DNA from: Streptacidiphilus sp. P02-A3a | Lineage (GTDB): Bacteria; Actinomycetota; Actinomycetes; Streptomycetales; Streptomycetaceae | Assembly: GCF_014084105.1 (NCBI RefSeq) | Contig: NZ_CP048289.1 | Location: 4,287,922 to 4,351,921 of the forward strand | DNA: 64,000 nt | Reading direction: 5' to 3' | In this document: positions 56,701 through 64,000 of the stretch, in pieces | Position numbering within the stretch: the first letter of the stretch is position 1 | Layout: each line of letters begins with the position of its first letter | Notes under the pieces: model-generated | The model's input: only the letters and a program-made list of their open reading frames with translations | What the model was told of the DNA's origin: nothing | Database searches by the model: none | Translations under genes and position numbers: made by a program

Positions 56701-57721
56701 CGAGCACCCCGGCGTGGACGGCGGCGAGCAGCGCGGCCAGCTCCGGCGGGGCCCCGGCCCGGCGGGCGGCGTGCTCCTCCAGCGCGGCGGTGGCGTGCTC
56801 GGTGGTGTTGCCCAGGGCGACGGTGAGGTAGTCCGGCCGGTCGGAGGCGGGCATGCCGCCGGTACGCTGCCAGGCGACGTCCAGCGCGGTGCCGTGGCAG
56901 AGCGTCGCGGCCCCGGCCGGGACCGCGCCGGGCACGGACCAGTTCAGCGCGGCGAGCCGGGCGGCGCCCTGGTCGGCGTCGGCGACGCCGTGCAGCGGAT
57001 CGGCGGACGGGTCGCTGTACCAGCCGGCCACCAGGTAGTTCAGCCGCCAGCCGGTGACCGGGTCCAGGTCGGTGAGGCGGTCGTGGACCGAGAAGACGTT
57101 CAGGTTGTACGGCTGGTAGGCGGCGAAGGTGGGCAGCCCCGGGCCGACCGCCGTCAGGAACATCCCGTCGGGCTCGTTGCCGGGCTCGGTCCAGGCGCCG
57201 GTGGCCAGGTCGATCCGGCGGCCGATCCGGGTGAGCTGCCCGTCCTGGCCGAGGTAGGGGCTGGCGCCCTCGGCCGGGTGCAGGAAGTCGCTCTCCACCA
57301 CCCAGCCGGTGTCGGTACGGGTGCCGGTCCCGGCGGCCACGGCCTGACGGACCACCAGCCAGCGGTTGGGTACCAGCGGGAAGCTCGGTTCGGTGCCGTC
57401 CTCCTGGTCCACGCCGGAGGTCAGCGCCTCGGGAAGCTGCCAGTGCAGGTAGACGCCCTCCCGGTCGGGGTCGGCGTTGAAGTCCAGGTCGATGTTGGAG
57501 AACGGCGGCGGCTCCGGCGACAGGTGCAGCCGGGTCAGCGCGTAGTTGGCCTGCCAGCGCTGGAACACCTCGGCCAGGCGGACCCGCTCGTTGACGGTCA
57601 GCGCCTCCACCCGCATCGGCACCACCAGCGGCGCGCTGCCCTCGTCGTCCAGCACGGCCGGTCCCTGCCCTTCGTCGTGGTTGCGGTCGTACTCGGGGGT
57701 GTCCTCGGGGCCGCCGCTCAT
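53735..57721 (-). CDS. Very large uncharacterised protein (1328 residues) in the DUF6603 operon
   Basis: I do not recognise the family. The protein opens with a charged stretch and then a distinctive block, PLVVPMRVEALTVNERVRLA, RLHLSPEPPPFSNIDLDF, GVYLHWQLPEALTSG and FPLVPNRWLVVRQAV. The rest is a mosaic of beta-rich segments and helical linkers (LNADQARYDEAVAELVGAQR), with an acidic low-complexity run (DEDDGDDGDDEPDDPP near residue 555). There is no signal peptide or membrane helix. Its ATG overlaps the stop of the upstream gene and its stop overlaps the next start by 4 bp. Size, lack of enzyme motifs and coupling suggest a structural component of a multiprotein assembly. Confidence 0.7.
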   Translation of the reverse strand: MSGGPEDTPEYDRNHDEGQGPAVLDDEGSAPLVVPMRVEALTVNERVRLAEVFQRWQANYALTRLHLSPEPPPFSNIDLDFNADPDREGVYLHWQLPEALTSGVDQEDGTEPSFPLVPNRWLVVRQAVAAGTGTRTDTGWVVESDFLHPAEGASPYLGQDGQLTRIGRRIDLATGAWTEPGNEPDGMFLTAVGPGLPTFAAYQPYNLNVFSVHDRLTDLDPVTGWRLNYLVAGWYSDPSADPLHGVADADQGAARLAALNWSVPGAVPAGAATLCHGTALDVAWQRTGGMPASDRPDYLTVALGNTTEHATAALEEHAARRAGAPPELAALLAAVHAGVLDLLDEADGEFSAERAQHASWFTPTPAGHSWSLEEAAPPPGPETRSRRVRPRTVRAARSEVLARLNADQARYDEAVAELVGAQRRLYDRWWAANLPKVPDAPGEEPDGYRDELDAAVQAAIREAARCRDEVLRARAPIPWAEDPDGLEEEIRDFQERHGLPADEVRLKRLVLPDYQLPNDPVVVIRGTKDRPPTPTGPGPSTADADADPYAVPPGRYSRAADEDDGDDGDDEPDDPPLSCRWTGQLVTGVTVGGATVSATEAQAPKPANLPTPDGASGPVTRALAALLRELLHLASSNAPTLAALTGHSGDVQALAEAMRDPAAHAVGTPGSHTAQWRQPWSPLFFEWKVDYFPIEWHGEPGGADPDRANWHFDGDRYHWLGTGAHGVPLTLRGRQFLTPTPGETTAGALRQYARTHPGPAAGALRALARQAEDGNLFSQQMVGFTEQLGARGHSPAAITADLSADLAEAAARTYPPNPGPQPRPFTGWHPSLYQPLRAGQFAFERLAVIDRFGHALPAVYPDPRALEFAEEPGDVIGTGTPARRFAPELPEELTPSAIDPAHPEQGLHVIHPPTWYRFTQLPPRLPQPARAAFTLLDARDDLTELDQADDPDATSVAAWLVPGQLDQTLYCYAPDGAPLGELRTTLPPDGVPRATWHALPYSAYPELDDRLRADFPHLHGFLTELAAHGPTALRALLAVIDRTLSMTAPTGDAPPPSTPSVLLGRPLALIRTRLQLDLDGPAYLDPAWQNLREPEQPPYPGYRWPVRLGERNELADGLVGYFHGEHRGTDYSRLHTVLDAVELPSGGAPGYFAPIGTGAGLTLPARVPGSDPGDEEAAFLTLLADPRGTVHATTDILPTAEVRLPTRLVEPPLAALPVSFRLGPLPVTVQLPDPQDARGGEVPGIALPRPSDRHGEWTWVQAEEGGAWTEAATDPADDQARHPHPVPSLRTGRLQLRPAADADSRALDSRPLDPRALDSRALIEGNRR

Positions 57722-60150
57722 GCCGACGCTCCCCTGGTGATCAGCTGTCGGCGCGGCGCGTTGACCAGTTGCACGGCCAGGGCCGCCGGGCCGAACTCGG
57801 CGGCGCTCCCCTCGCCGAGCCCGGACAGCCGCTCACCCAGCGCCCGCAGCAGTCCTGACGGATCATCAGGACGCAGGTCGAGCACGGCCGGGCGGCCGGA
57901 GGGGTCGGCCCGCAAGTACCTCCGCAGGCCGTCGCCGCCGACCGGGTCCGGGAACGACGCGCCGTGGATCTCCTCGGCGACCGGCCGGGTCAGCTTGCGC
58001 AGGTCGACCACCCGCGCGCCGCCGGGCGCGATGTCGACGCCGAAGGACAGGCCCTCCGGCGGCTCGGCCAGCTCGATCTCGTCCGGTACCGCGTCGAACA
58101 GCACCAGCAGCACGTCCGGGCCGAGTTCGGCCTGGCGCAGCACCCGGATCGGGGTGCGGGTCGGGCCGGTGCCCCGGTAGGGCCGGACCAGCAGCCCGGG
58201 ACAGTCGCGCACCAGCCCGGAGCGGATCAGCACGCCCGCGCGGGCGCTGTCGCCGGTGTCCTCGCCCCGGGCCCGGGCGGCCCAGGGGGCGGCGGCGCGG
58301 GCGAGGTCGGCGTCCAGCTCGCCGGTGATCGCGATGCCGGTGGCGCCCGCCTGGAGCGCGGTCAGCCAGCCGGGGTCGACGTAGAAGACCCGCAGCGACT
58401 CGGTGGGCAGCATCCGCTCGTCCGGCACCAGGTCGGCGAACGGGACGCCGGTCAGCAGCCGCAGCCGGTCCAGCCAGGCCTCCACCGGCTCCGCCGCCTC
58501 GGCGAGCTGCGCGGTGAGCGCGGCGCGCATGGTGCTCGGCGGGTCGGCCAGCAGCCCGGCCACCCGGGCCGCGCGGCCCTCGCCGCGCCGCCCGGAGACC
58601 CGCGCGCGGCGGCCCGGCAGGGCGGGCGGCAGGGCCGCCGCACGCGACTGGACGGGGTCGGTGGCGGCCCGCAGGACCCGGGCGGCGGAGCCGTCGGCGA
58701 CCAGCTCCTCCAGCATCCGGCCGAAGGGGCGCGGGGCCAGCGCCCGCGCCTGCCGGGCGGCGAGCACCCCGGCGTCCAGCACTCCCGGGTCCAACACCCC
58801 CGCGTCCAGGGCCGAGGCGTCCTGGGCCGCCGGGTCGGCCCCCAGTCCCGGGGCGGCCAGGCGCTGCGCCATCGCCGCCGCCCGGGAGCGGGCGCGGGCG
58901 TGCCAGGCGCTGAGGGTGGCGGTGAAGTCGGCGTCGGCCAGGGCCAGTGCCCGCCCCAGCGCCCAGGCGGCGGCCCAGCTCGCGTCGAAGACGCCCCACG
59001 CCTGCTCGTAGACCAGCAGCTGCGCGGCGTTGGTCCAGCCCGCCGCCGGGGTGGGCGGCAGCGGCTGGGCGGGTTCGGCGGTCAGCGGCCCCCGGTACCA
59101 GGCGTAGGTCTGCTCTCCGCTCTCCACCCGGTACGCCAGTGGCAGCCGCCCGGCCAGCAGCCGGGCCCGGGCGGTGGCGTAGGCCGCCGGGTCGGCGCCG
59201 GGCGGCGCGGCCTGCGGCGGCTCCGGCATCCGCAGCGGCAGGTCCCGGGGGCGGCCCCGCTCGTCGAAGAGGAAGTTGCGGACCCGGCCGGTGAATCCGC
59301 CGCCCTCGGCCGGGACGCTGGTGAACGACCAGCTGCGCAGTGCGGCCAGCCGGACGCTCTCCGCGCCGGTCAGCCGCCCGGCGTCGGCGTCCGCCAGGAT
59401 CGAGGCGCAGCCCTCCAGGGACACCAGGTGGGCCGCGTAGCGCAGGGCCAGCTCCCGGTCGGGCAGCCGGTTGGCCACGACCACCGCGAACTGCCCCTCG
59501 GCCAGCTGTTCCCCGCGCAGCCCGAGGTCGGTGCGCACCTCGCGGACGTGCAGCAGCAGCCGCAGCTCGTCGGTGCGCGGCGCCACCGCCTGGAAGACGT
59601 CGCCGGGGATGTCCACGGTCTCGCAGAGCGCGGTCGGGTCGCCCTCGATCTGGCTCGGGGCGATGCCCGGATGCCGCACGCCAGGGGCGTCCGCGGTCAG
59701 TTCCTGGGCGGTCATGGTGCTGGTCAGCCCGGCTGACTCGGGGTCGGCGGGCAGCTCCCCCTCGGCGAACAGCAGCAGCGCCAGCCACGGCGCGGCGGGC
59801 GCGGTCCGGGTGGACTCGGTGAGGTGGCGCATCCACGGCAGCAGCGGATCGGCCAGGGTGACGTGGGCCAGGGTGCCGGTGAAGTCGGCGGTGCTGTCGG
59901 GGGCCGGGTTGACCGCGTGCACCCGCTCGTCGTCCAGGGCGAACTGCGGAGCCCGGATCTCGAAGAACTCCTCGGTGTCGGTGAGGTACTGCTCCGGCGG
60001 CTGGTCGGGGTCGGGCAGCGGCAGGCTCTGCCCGACCCCGATCCGGAAGCGCCCGGCCGGGACGGCCGGTTCCCGGTTGTCCTGGAACCGCAGCACGAAG
60101 CCGGGGTCGGCGCGGGGGGTGACGGCGGTCGGGTCGAGCTGGTCCGTCAT
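57718..60150 (-). CDS. Large uncharacterised protein (810 residues) in the DUF6603 operon
   Basis: No family is recognised. N-terminal beta segments (FVLRFQDNREPAVPAGRFRI, GQSLPLPDPDQPPEQYL, EEFFEIRAPQFALDDERVHA) are followed by a long alpha/beta body (LLLHVREVRTDLGLRGEQLA; SLEGCASILADADAGRLTG) and an Ala/Arg-rich section with coiled helices near residue 450. The C-terminal part (about 640-810) contains DIAPGGARVVDLRKLTRP. There is no signal peptide or membrane helix. Both ends overlap neighbouring genes by 4 bp, so its stoichiometry is probably fixed by coupled translation with the DUF6603 and 1328-residue proteins. A scaffold or baseplate-like role is a guess. Confidence 0.7.
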   Translation of the reverse strand: MTDQLDPTAVTPRADPGFVLRFQDNREPAVPAGRFRIGVGQSLPLPDPDQPPEQYLTDTEEFFEIRAPQFALDDERVHAVNPAPDSTADFTGTLAHVTLADPLLPWMRHLTESTRTAPAAPWLALLLFAEGELPADPESAGLTSTMTAQELTADAPGVRHPGIAPSQIEGDPTALCETVDIPGDVFQAVAPRTDELRLLLHVREVRTDLGLRGEQLAEGQFAVVVANRLPDRELALRYAAHLVSLEGCASILADADAGRLTGAESVRLAALRSWSFTSVPAEGGGFTGRVRNFLFDERGRPRDLPLRMPEPPQAAPPGADPAAYATARARLLAGRLPLAYRVESGEQTYAWYRGPLTAEPAQPLPPTPAAGWTNAAQLLVYEQAWGVFDASWAAAWALGRALALADADFTATLSAWHARARSRAAAMAQRLAAPGLGADPAAQDASALDAGVLDPGVLDAGVLAARQARALAPRPFGRMLEELVADGSAARVLRAATDPVQSRAAALPPALPGRRARVSGRRGEGRAARVAGLLADPPSTMRAALTAQLAEAAEPVEAWLDRLRLLTGVPFADLVPDERMLPTESLRVFYVDPGWLTALQAGATGIAITGELDADLARAAAPWAARARGEDTGDSARAGVLIRSGLVRDCPGLLVRPYRGTGPTRTPIRVLRQAELGPDVLLVLFDAVPDEIELAEPPEGLSFGVDIAPGGARVVDLRKLTRPVAEEIHGASFPDPVGGDGLRRYLRADPSGRPAVLDLRPDDPSGLLRALGERLSGLGEGSAAEFGPAALAVQLVNAPRRQLITRGASA

Positions 60151-63100
60151 CGGCCTGCCCCTTCCGGAACGGTGGCGGCGGTGGAGTCGGTGGCGGTGAA
60201 CTCGGTGTAGCGGGCGGCGGAGGGGACTGTGCCGGGCGGCAGCTGCCAGTGTTCGACCACGTCGAGGCCGTCCCCGGTCCGTTCGATGACGGCGACGGTC
60301 GCGTCCGCGCAGGCGACGAACGCGCGCCCGGAGTCCGCGGTGAAGGTGATCGCCAGCGGTTCGGCGTCCAGCTCCACCACCCCCAGCACATCGCCGCCCT
60401 GGACCAGGGACACCGCCTGCTGGTGCAGCACCCAGGCCCGGTCGGCCGGGTCCAGCGCCAGCGCCAGCGGCTCGGGGCCGACTTCGGCCTCGGACCGCTG
60501 TTCGGTGCGCCGGGGCTGCCCGCCGGTCTCGCCGAAGACGGAGACCAGTCCGCTGCGGTCGGCCGTGCGGCGCAGCAGCACCGCGTTGCGGGCGGAGTCG
60601 GTCAGCAGCCCCAGCGGGGTCGCCTGGGCGTCGAAGTTGACGGGTTCGTAGTGGGTGTCGGCGGCCGTGGGCTGGACCACCTGGACGCCGCCCTTGCCGC
60701 CGGACATGTTCCCGTAGACGAAGACCCGGTCGTCGTGTCCTGGGGTGACCCGGATCGGGCCGATGGCCTTGCCCGACTGCCCGGTCAGGGCTCCGTCGGT
60801 GGCGTCCCAGGCGGCGGTTCGGCCGGTGTCCTGGCGGACGCCGTAGAGCTTGGCGGCATCGACGTCGACGGCCACCGCCGTCATCTGCTGGAGCTGCTGG
60901 TCGACCACGGTGACCACCGGTTCGCCGGTACCGGTCAGGTCCACCAGGGCGCCGATGATGCTGCCCGGTCGGGCGACCAGCGCCCGGCGGCCGTCGGCGC
61001 TGACCGCGAACGCGGTGAGCTCCCCGCTGAGCCCGGTCGGCCGGGGCGGCAGCGCGCGGGCGGCGGCGGTGTCCAGCACGGTGATCGTCTGCCCCTGAGG
61101 GCCGACGGCGTAGAGCCGGCCGCCGTCACCGGTGACCGCCGCCAGGTAGCCGCCGCGCTGGCCCAGCGGGATCCGCAGCAGCACCGTGCCGCTGGCGGAG
61201 TCCACGGCCAGGGCGGACTCGGTGGTGTCGTCCAGGACGAACACCACCGGCTCCGGCGGCGGCGGGGCGCTGTCCTCGGTGAGCAGCAGCGGGTCGGCGT
61301 CCAGGCCGACGGTGGCGGCCTGGTCGGCCAGGTCGTTCAGGGTGCCGTTGGGGAGCGGCTGCCAGCTGTCCTCCTCGTCGGTCAGCAGACCGTCGAGGAC
61401 GCCGCGCAGCCGGGTCCGGGCGGCGGCCGGGGCCAGCCGGGCCAGGTGGTCGGCGACCAGGGCGACGCCCGCCCCGACCGGCTCGGCCGGGCGGACGGGG
61501 GAGCCGACGGGCTCGGCGTCCGGGTCCAGCGGGAGCGGGGCGTCGGGGGTCAGCTTCTCCCAGGCGAGGTCCTGCTCCGCGATCGGGCCCAGGTCCTGGC
61601 CGTTGACCCGTGGTCCGGGCACCGTCACGGTCAGCCCGGTGAGCCTGCTGAGCAGGCCGTCGCCGCTGCTGAGCGCGTCCTTGTCGTTGACGGCGGGGTC
61701 GCCCCAGAGCGAGAACGGCACCCGGTCCCACTGTCCGGCGACCTGCCAGTCCTCGATGCCGGGTACGGCCCGCCACTGGTTGCGCTGCCCGGTCCCGTAG
61801 TAGTCGACGGTGACGCCGAGCAGGCCGTCCAGGCCCTTGACCCGCATCGGCCGGATGTCGATGTCGGCGCCCTGGATCTCGTCCTCGTCGTTGAACCGCA
61901 CTCGGGCGGTGGGCACCACGCTGGCCACCGCGAAGGAGAAGCCGCCGGGGGAGACCAGCCACGGCTCCTCGCCGGACTCGACGCGGGCGGCCAGCAGTTC
62001 CGGGTCCGCGTCGGCGTCGGTGAGCAGCCCGGTCAGCGGGGTCACCGTCAACGGTGCCTGCTCCGGCAGGAGTTGTTCCCTGAACTGGGACCAGGTGAGC
62101 GGGTCGGGGCCGTTCAGCGGGGCGCCGAACTTCACAGTGATCTTGATGAATGTGAACTTGGCGGTGACCGTGCCGCCGGTCTTCGGGCCCCACAGGTCGA
62201 GCGAGGCGCCGAGTTCGCCCTTCACCGTGAACAGCAGCTTGACCTTGGCGCCGATCCGGATCGAGATCCCGGCGCGGAAGAACAGCGGTGCCCACTGGAT
62301 CAGGAGGTCGGCCCTGGCGGTGAGCCAGGCCTCGACGTTGCCCGACTTGTAGCGGACGTCCAGCAGGCCGCCCGCCATCACCGCGTTGGGAGTCAGCGCG
62401 AAGTACGCGGCGCCGGTGATGCTGACCGGTCCCAGCGACCAGTTGAAGCCCAGCCGGGGGACCACCGGGAAGTGGTCCGGCACCGGGTAGTCCGGGTGGT
62501 AGCCGCCGACGGTGACCACGAAGTCCCCGGCGTAGGGGCTCGGCCCGAACCAGAGGTAGAAGGCGAACCCACCGGTGAGCGCCGCCGCCGGGTCGATCAC
62601 GAAGGAGTCCACCAGCTGCGCGGAGGCCGCGAGTTGGCCGCGCGAGGACTGGTAGACCACGCGCAGGTCCACCCCGATCCGGGCATACGGACGCCCCTGC
62701 TTCGGGAAGCTCGCGGTGGCCCGGCCGAGCAGCGCCAGGGTCAGCTCCTGCCCGGCTTCGAGCAGCAGCAGCACCCGGGCCTGGAGGAACTCGAAGGAGG
62801 TGAAGTCGAGGCCCCCGGCCAGCCAGACCTGGTTCTCCCGGGGCGCCACCCACGGGCTGTCACCGCTGGTCAGTTCCGCCAGCACGGCCAGCGGATCCTC
62901 CGGCAGGCCGCCGTTGAGCCCGGCCACCAGCGGGAAGCCGCTGATCTCCTCCTGCTCGGGGATCCGCACGCCGGAGTTGAAGCCGAAGCCGAGCGCGAAG
63001 CCGGTGACCCGGAACGGCGGCGGTCCGCCGAACGGCGCGGTCGCCCGGCCGAAGGCGAACAGCGAGGTCATGCCCTCGTCCTGGCGCTGGTAGGCGCCGA

Positions 63101-64000
63101 CCGCCAGCGCGCCGAACTTCGGCATCTCGACCACCAGCATGCCCTCGACCAGCAGCCGGTAGCCGTCGGGCGGCGGCTGCCGGTTCACGAACGCCCCGGC
63201 CACGTGCAGCGGTTTGCGGTCCAGCTCCAGCGACAGGCCCTCCAGCCTGGGCTCGGCCCGCAGGGTGTCCAGGTCCAGGAACAGGCCCAGACCCCGGACG
63301 CCGATGGTCAGTCCGGAGGCCCCCAGTGACGCGTCGAACATCACCAGCACCCGGCCGTCCTGGTAGCCGACGCCGATCCGGTGGACGTGCAGCGGGCCGA
63401 AGGAGCGGCCGATGTCGGCCCAGGCGGCGTCCACCGCGCCCGCGCCCTCGGCGCGCAGCGCGAGCTGCCCGGAGCCGCTGCCGCCGAAGCCGAGGGTCAG
63501 CGGCGGCTGCGGCTCCCCGGCGACGTCGTAGGGGACGGTGAGCAGCGCACCCTTGGCCAGACCGCCCTCCGGGTCCGGGAGTTGCGGGTACGGCAGTCCG
63601 GTCAGCCGCTCCATCGCCACCAGGTCGGCGTTCAGCGCGGCTATGTGATCATCCGTCAGGGCCGCACTGGTCAGCAGCAGTTGGACGCCGCTGACGCCGA
63701 GGTCGACCCCGGGCGGGAGTTGCCCGCCGACCAGCGGCAGATCCGACAGCCGGGCCGGGATCGCCGCCTGGACCAGCAGTACCAGGGCCGCCGGTGTGCC
63801 CGGCGCCGAGGCCAGGACCACCCCGCCGCCGGCCTCGGTGGCCGACGCCAGTACCAGCCGTCCGGTTGCCGCGTCGCGGCGCAGCGCGACCGAGCCGAGC
63901 GCGGGCAGCAGCCGCGCCGGGATCCCGGCCGGGATGCTCAGGCCCAGTGCGCCCGCGAGTTCCCCGGCGGAGACGGCCGGGGTACCGGTCCAGGCGGCGG
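60147..64000 (-). CDS. DUF6603-domain protein with C-terminal propeller-like half, 5' truncated by window end
   Basis: At least 1283 residues are visible; the frame is open to the window edge, so the start is missing. The visible N-terminal half matches DUF6603: FGPLHVHRIGVGYQDGRVLV, GLTIGVRGLGLFLDLDTL, KPLHVAGAFVNRQPPPDGYR, LFAFGRATAPFGGPPPFRVT, GFALGFGFNSGVRIPEQEEI and YHPDYPVPDHFPVVPRLGFN. Repeated amphipathic beta strands fit a beta-barrel or sandwich. From about visible residue 920 on, a beta-propeller-like half (FVLDDTTESALAVDSASGTV, LLRIPLGQRGGYLAAVTGDG, GRLYAVGPQGQTITVLDTAA) resembles YVTN/WD-like repeats. The function of DUF6603 is unknown. It is the first visible gene of the four-gene coupled operon. 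Confidence 0.8.
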   Translation of the reverse strand, partial: AAWTGTPAVSAGELAGALGLSIPAGIPARLLPALGSVALRRDAATGRLVLASATEAGGGVVLASAPGTPAALVLLVQAAIPARLSDLPLVGGQLPPGVDLGVSGVQLLLTSAALTDDHIAALNADLVAMERLTGLPYPQLPDPEGGLAKGALLTVPYDVAGEPQPPLTLGFGGSGSGQLALRAEGAGAVDAAWADIGRSFGPLHVHRIGVGYQDGRVLVMFDASLGASGLTIGVRGLGLFLDLDTLRAEPRLEGLSLELDRKPLHVAGAFVNRQPPPDGYRLLVEGMLVVEMPKFGALAVGAYQRQDEGMTSLFAFGRATAPFGGPPPFRVTGFALGFGFNSGVRIPEQEEISGFPLVAGLNGGLPEDPLAVLAELTSGDSPWVAPRENQVWLAGGLDFTSFEFLQARVLLLLEAGQELTLALLGRATASFPKQGRPYARIGVDLRVVYQSSRGQLAASAQLVDSFVIDPAAALTGGFAFYLWFGPSPYAGDFVVTVGGYHPDYPVPDHFPVVPRLGFNWSLGPVSITGAAYFALTPNAVMAGGLLDVRYKSGNVEAWLTARADLLIQWAPLFFRAGISIRIGAKVKLLFTVKGELGASLDLWGPKTGGTVTAKFTFIKITVKFGAPLNGPDPLTWSQFREQLLPEQAPLTVTPLTGLLTDADADPELLAARVESGEEPWLVSPGGFSFAVASVVPTARVRFNDEDEIQGADIDIRPMRVKGLDGLLGVTVDYYGTGQRNQWRAVPGIEDWQVAGQWDRVPFSLWGDPAVNDKDALSSGDGLLSRLTGLTVTVPGPRVNGQDLGPIAEQDLAWEKLTPDAPLPLDPDAEPVGSPVRPAEPVGAGVALVADHLARLAPAAARTRLRGVLDGLLTDEEDSWQPLPNGTLNDLADQAATVGLDADPLLLTEDSAPPPPEPVVFVLDDTTESALAVDSASGTVLLRIPLGQRGGYLAAVTGDGGRLYAVGPQGQTITVLDTAAARALPPRPTGLSGELTAFAVSADGRRALVARPGSIIGALVDLTGTGEPVVTVVDQQLQQMTAVAVDVDAAKLYGVRQDTGRTAAWDATDGALTGQSGKAIGPIRVTPGHDDRVFVYGNMSGGKGGVQVVQPTAADTHYEPVNFDAQATPLGLLTDSARNAVLLRRTADRSGLVSVFGETGGQPRRTEQRSEAEVGPEPLALALDPADRAWVLHQQAVSLVQGGDVLGVVELDAEPLAITFTADSGRAFVACADATVAVIERTGDGLDVVEHWQLPPGTVPSAARYTEFTATDSTAATVPEGAGR

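Noticed and set aside
53837..58180. Long plus-strand frames (784 and 649 residues) opposite the DUF6603 operon
   Set aside because: They are antisense shadows with repetitive R/G/V/Q content; all conserved-looking sequence is on the minus strand.
60249..63329. A 1026-residue plus-strand frame opposite the DUF6603 gene
   Set aside because: Gln/Arg/Gly-rich antisense shadow with no family pattern, opposite a well supported gene.

Overview
The window is very GC-rich DNA with Streptomyces-style codon use, frequent GTG starts, many Tat and Sec exported glycoside hydrolases carrying ricin-type (CBM13) lectin modules, and a perfect CebR box. This points to a soil actinobacterium of the Streptomycetaceae (Streptomyces, Kitasatospora or Streptacidiphilus); the genus cannot be fixed from the sequence alone. 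No rRNA, tRNA or CRISPR array was seen.

Layout. (1) 0.3-11.6 kb: regulatory and small membrane genes. These are a DUF4097 protein divergent from a MarR/GbsR-like regulator, a GAF-GAF-PP2C phosphatase followed by a STAS protein (partner switching), two MerR-type proteins (one with a B12-binding-like domain), a DUF4383 membrane protein, a two-gene module (HTH plus membrane protein, then an unrecognised 551-residue protein), and two small secreted proteins. (2) 11.8-14.5 kb: a decayed stretch holding a CBM13 remnant, a probable transposase remnant, a beta-propeller lectin-like gene with an amber codon in its signal peptide, and a broken alpha/beta hydrolase. (3) 14.8-20.5 kb: after an AT-rich patch, five co-directional genes (SIS sugar-phosphate isomerase, SDR, aminotransferase, DUF554 membrane protein, methionyl-tRNA synthetase) that look like a small-molecule pathway with a possible resistant target enzyme.

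(4) 20.7-50.7 kb: a large plant-polysaccharide locus suited to arabinogalactan or arabinan. It has GH27 (two), GH2, a probable clan-D hydrolase with a CBM, GH3-PA14-CBM13, GH127-CBM13, GH12-CBM2 and GH54-CBM13, plus an ABC sugar importer of the arabinose/galactofuranose type (binding protein, double ATPase, two permeases), an aldose 1-epimerase and two near-twin LacI regulators. Five copies of a palindrome centred on AACGTT lie in this region, four of them in promoters of these genes, and define a candidate LacI regulon. The GH12 gene carries a CebR box. An unrelated hydrolase/NTF2-like/TetR trio is embedded at 32.7-35.1 kb.

(5) 50.7-64 kb: an epimerase gene, two gene fragments fused back to back, and then a four-gene operon on the minus strand in which every junction is a 4-bp ATGA overlap. 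It encodes a DUF6603 protein with a C-terminal propeller-like half (cut by the window end), two very large unrecognised proteins (810 and 1328 residues) and a 520-residue protein with fibre-like beta repeats, closed by a hairpin terminator. This operon is the best candidate for an undescribed system.
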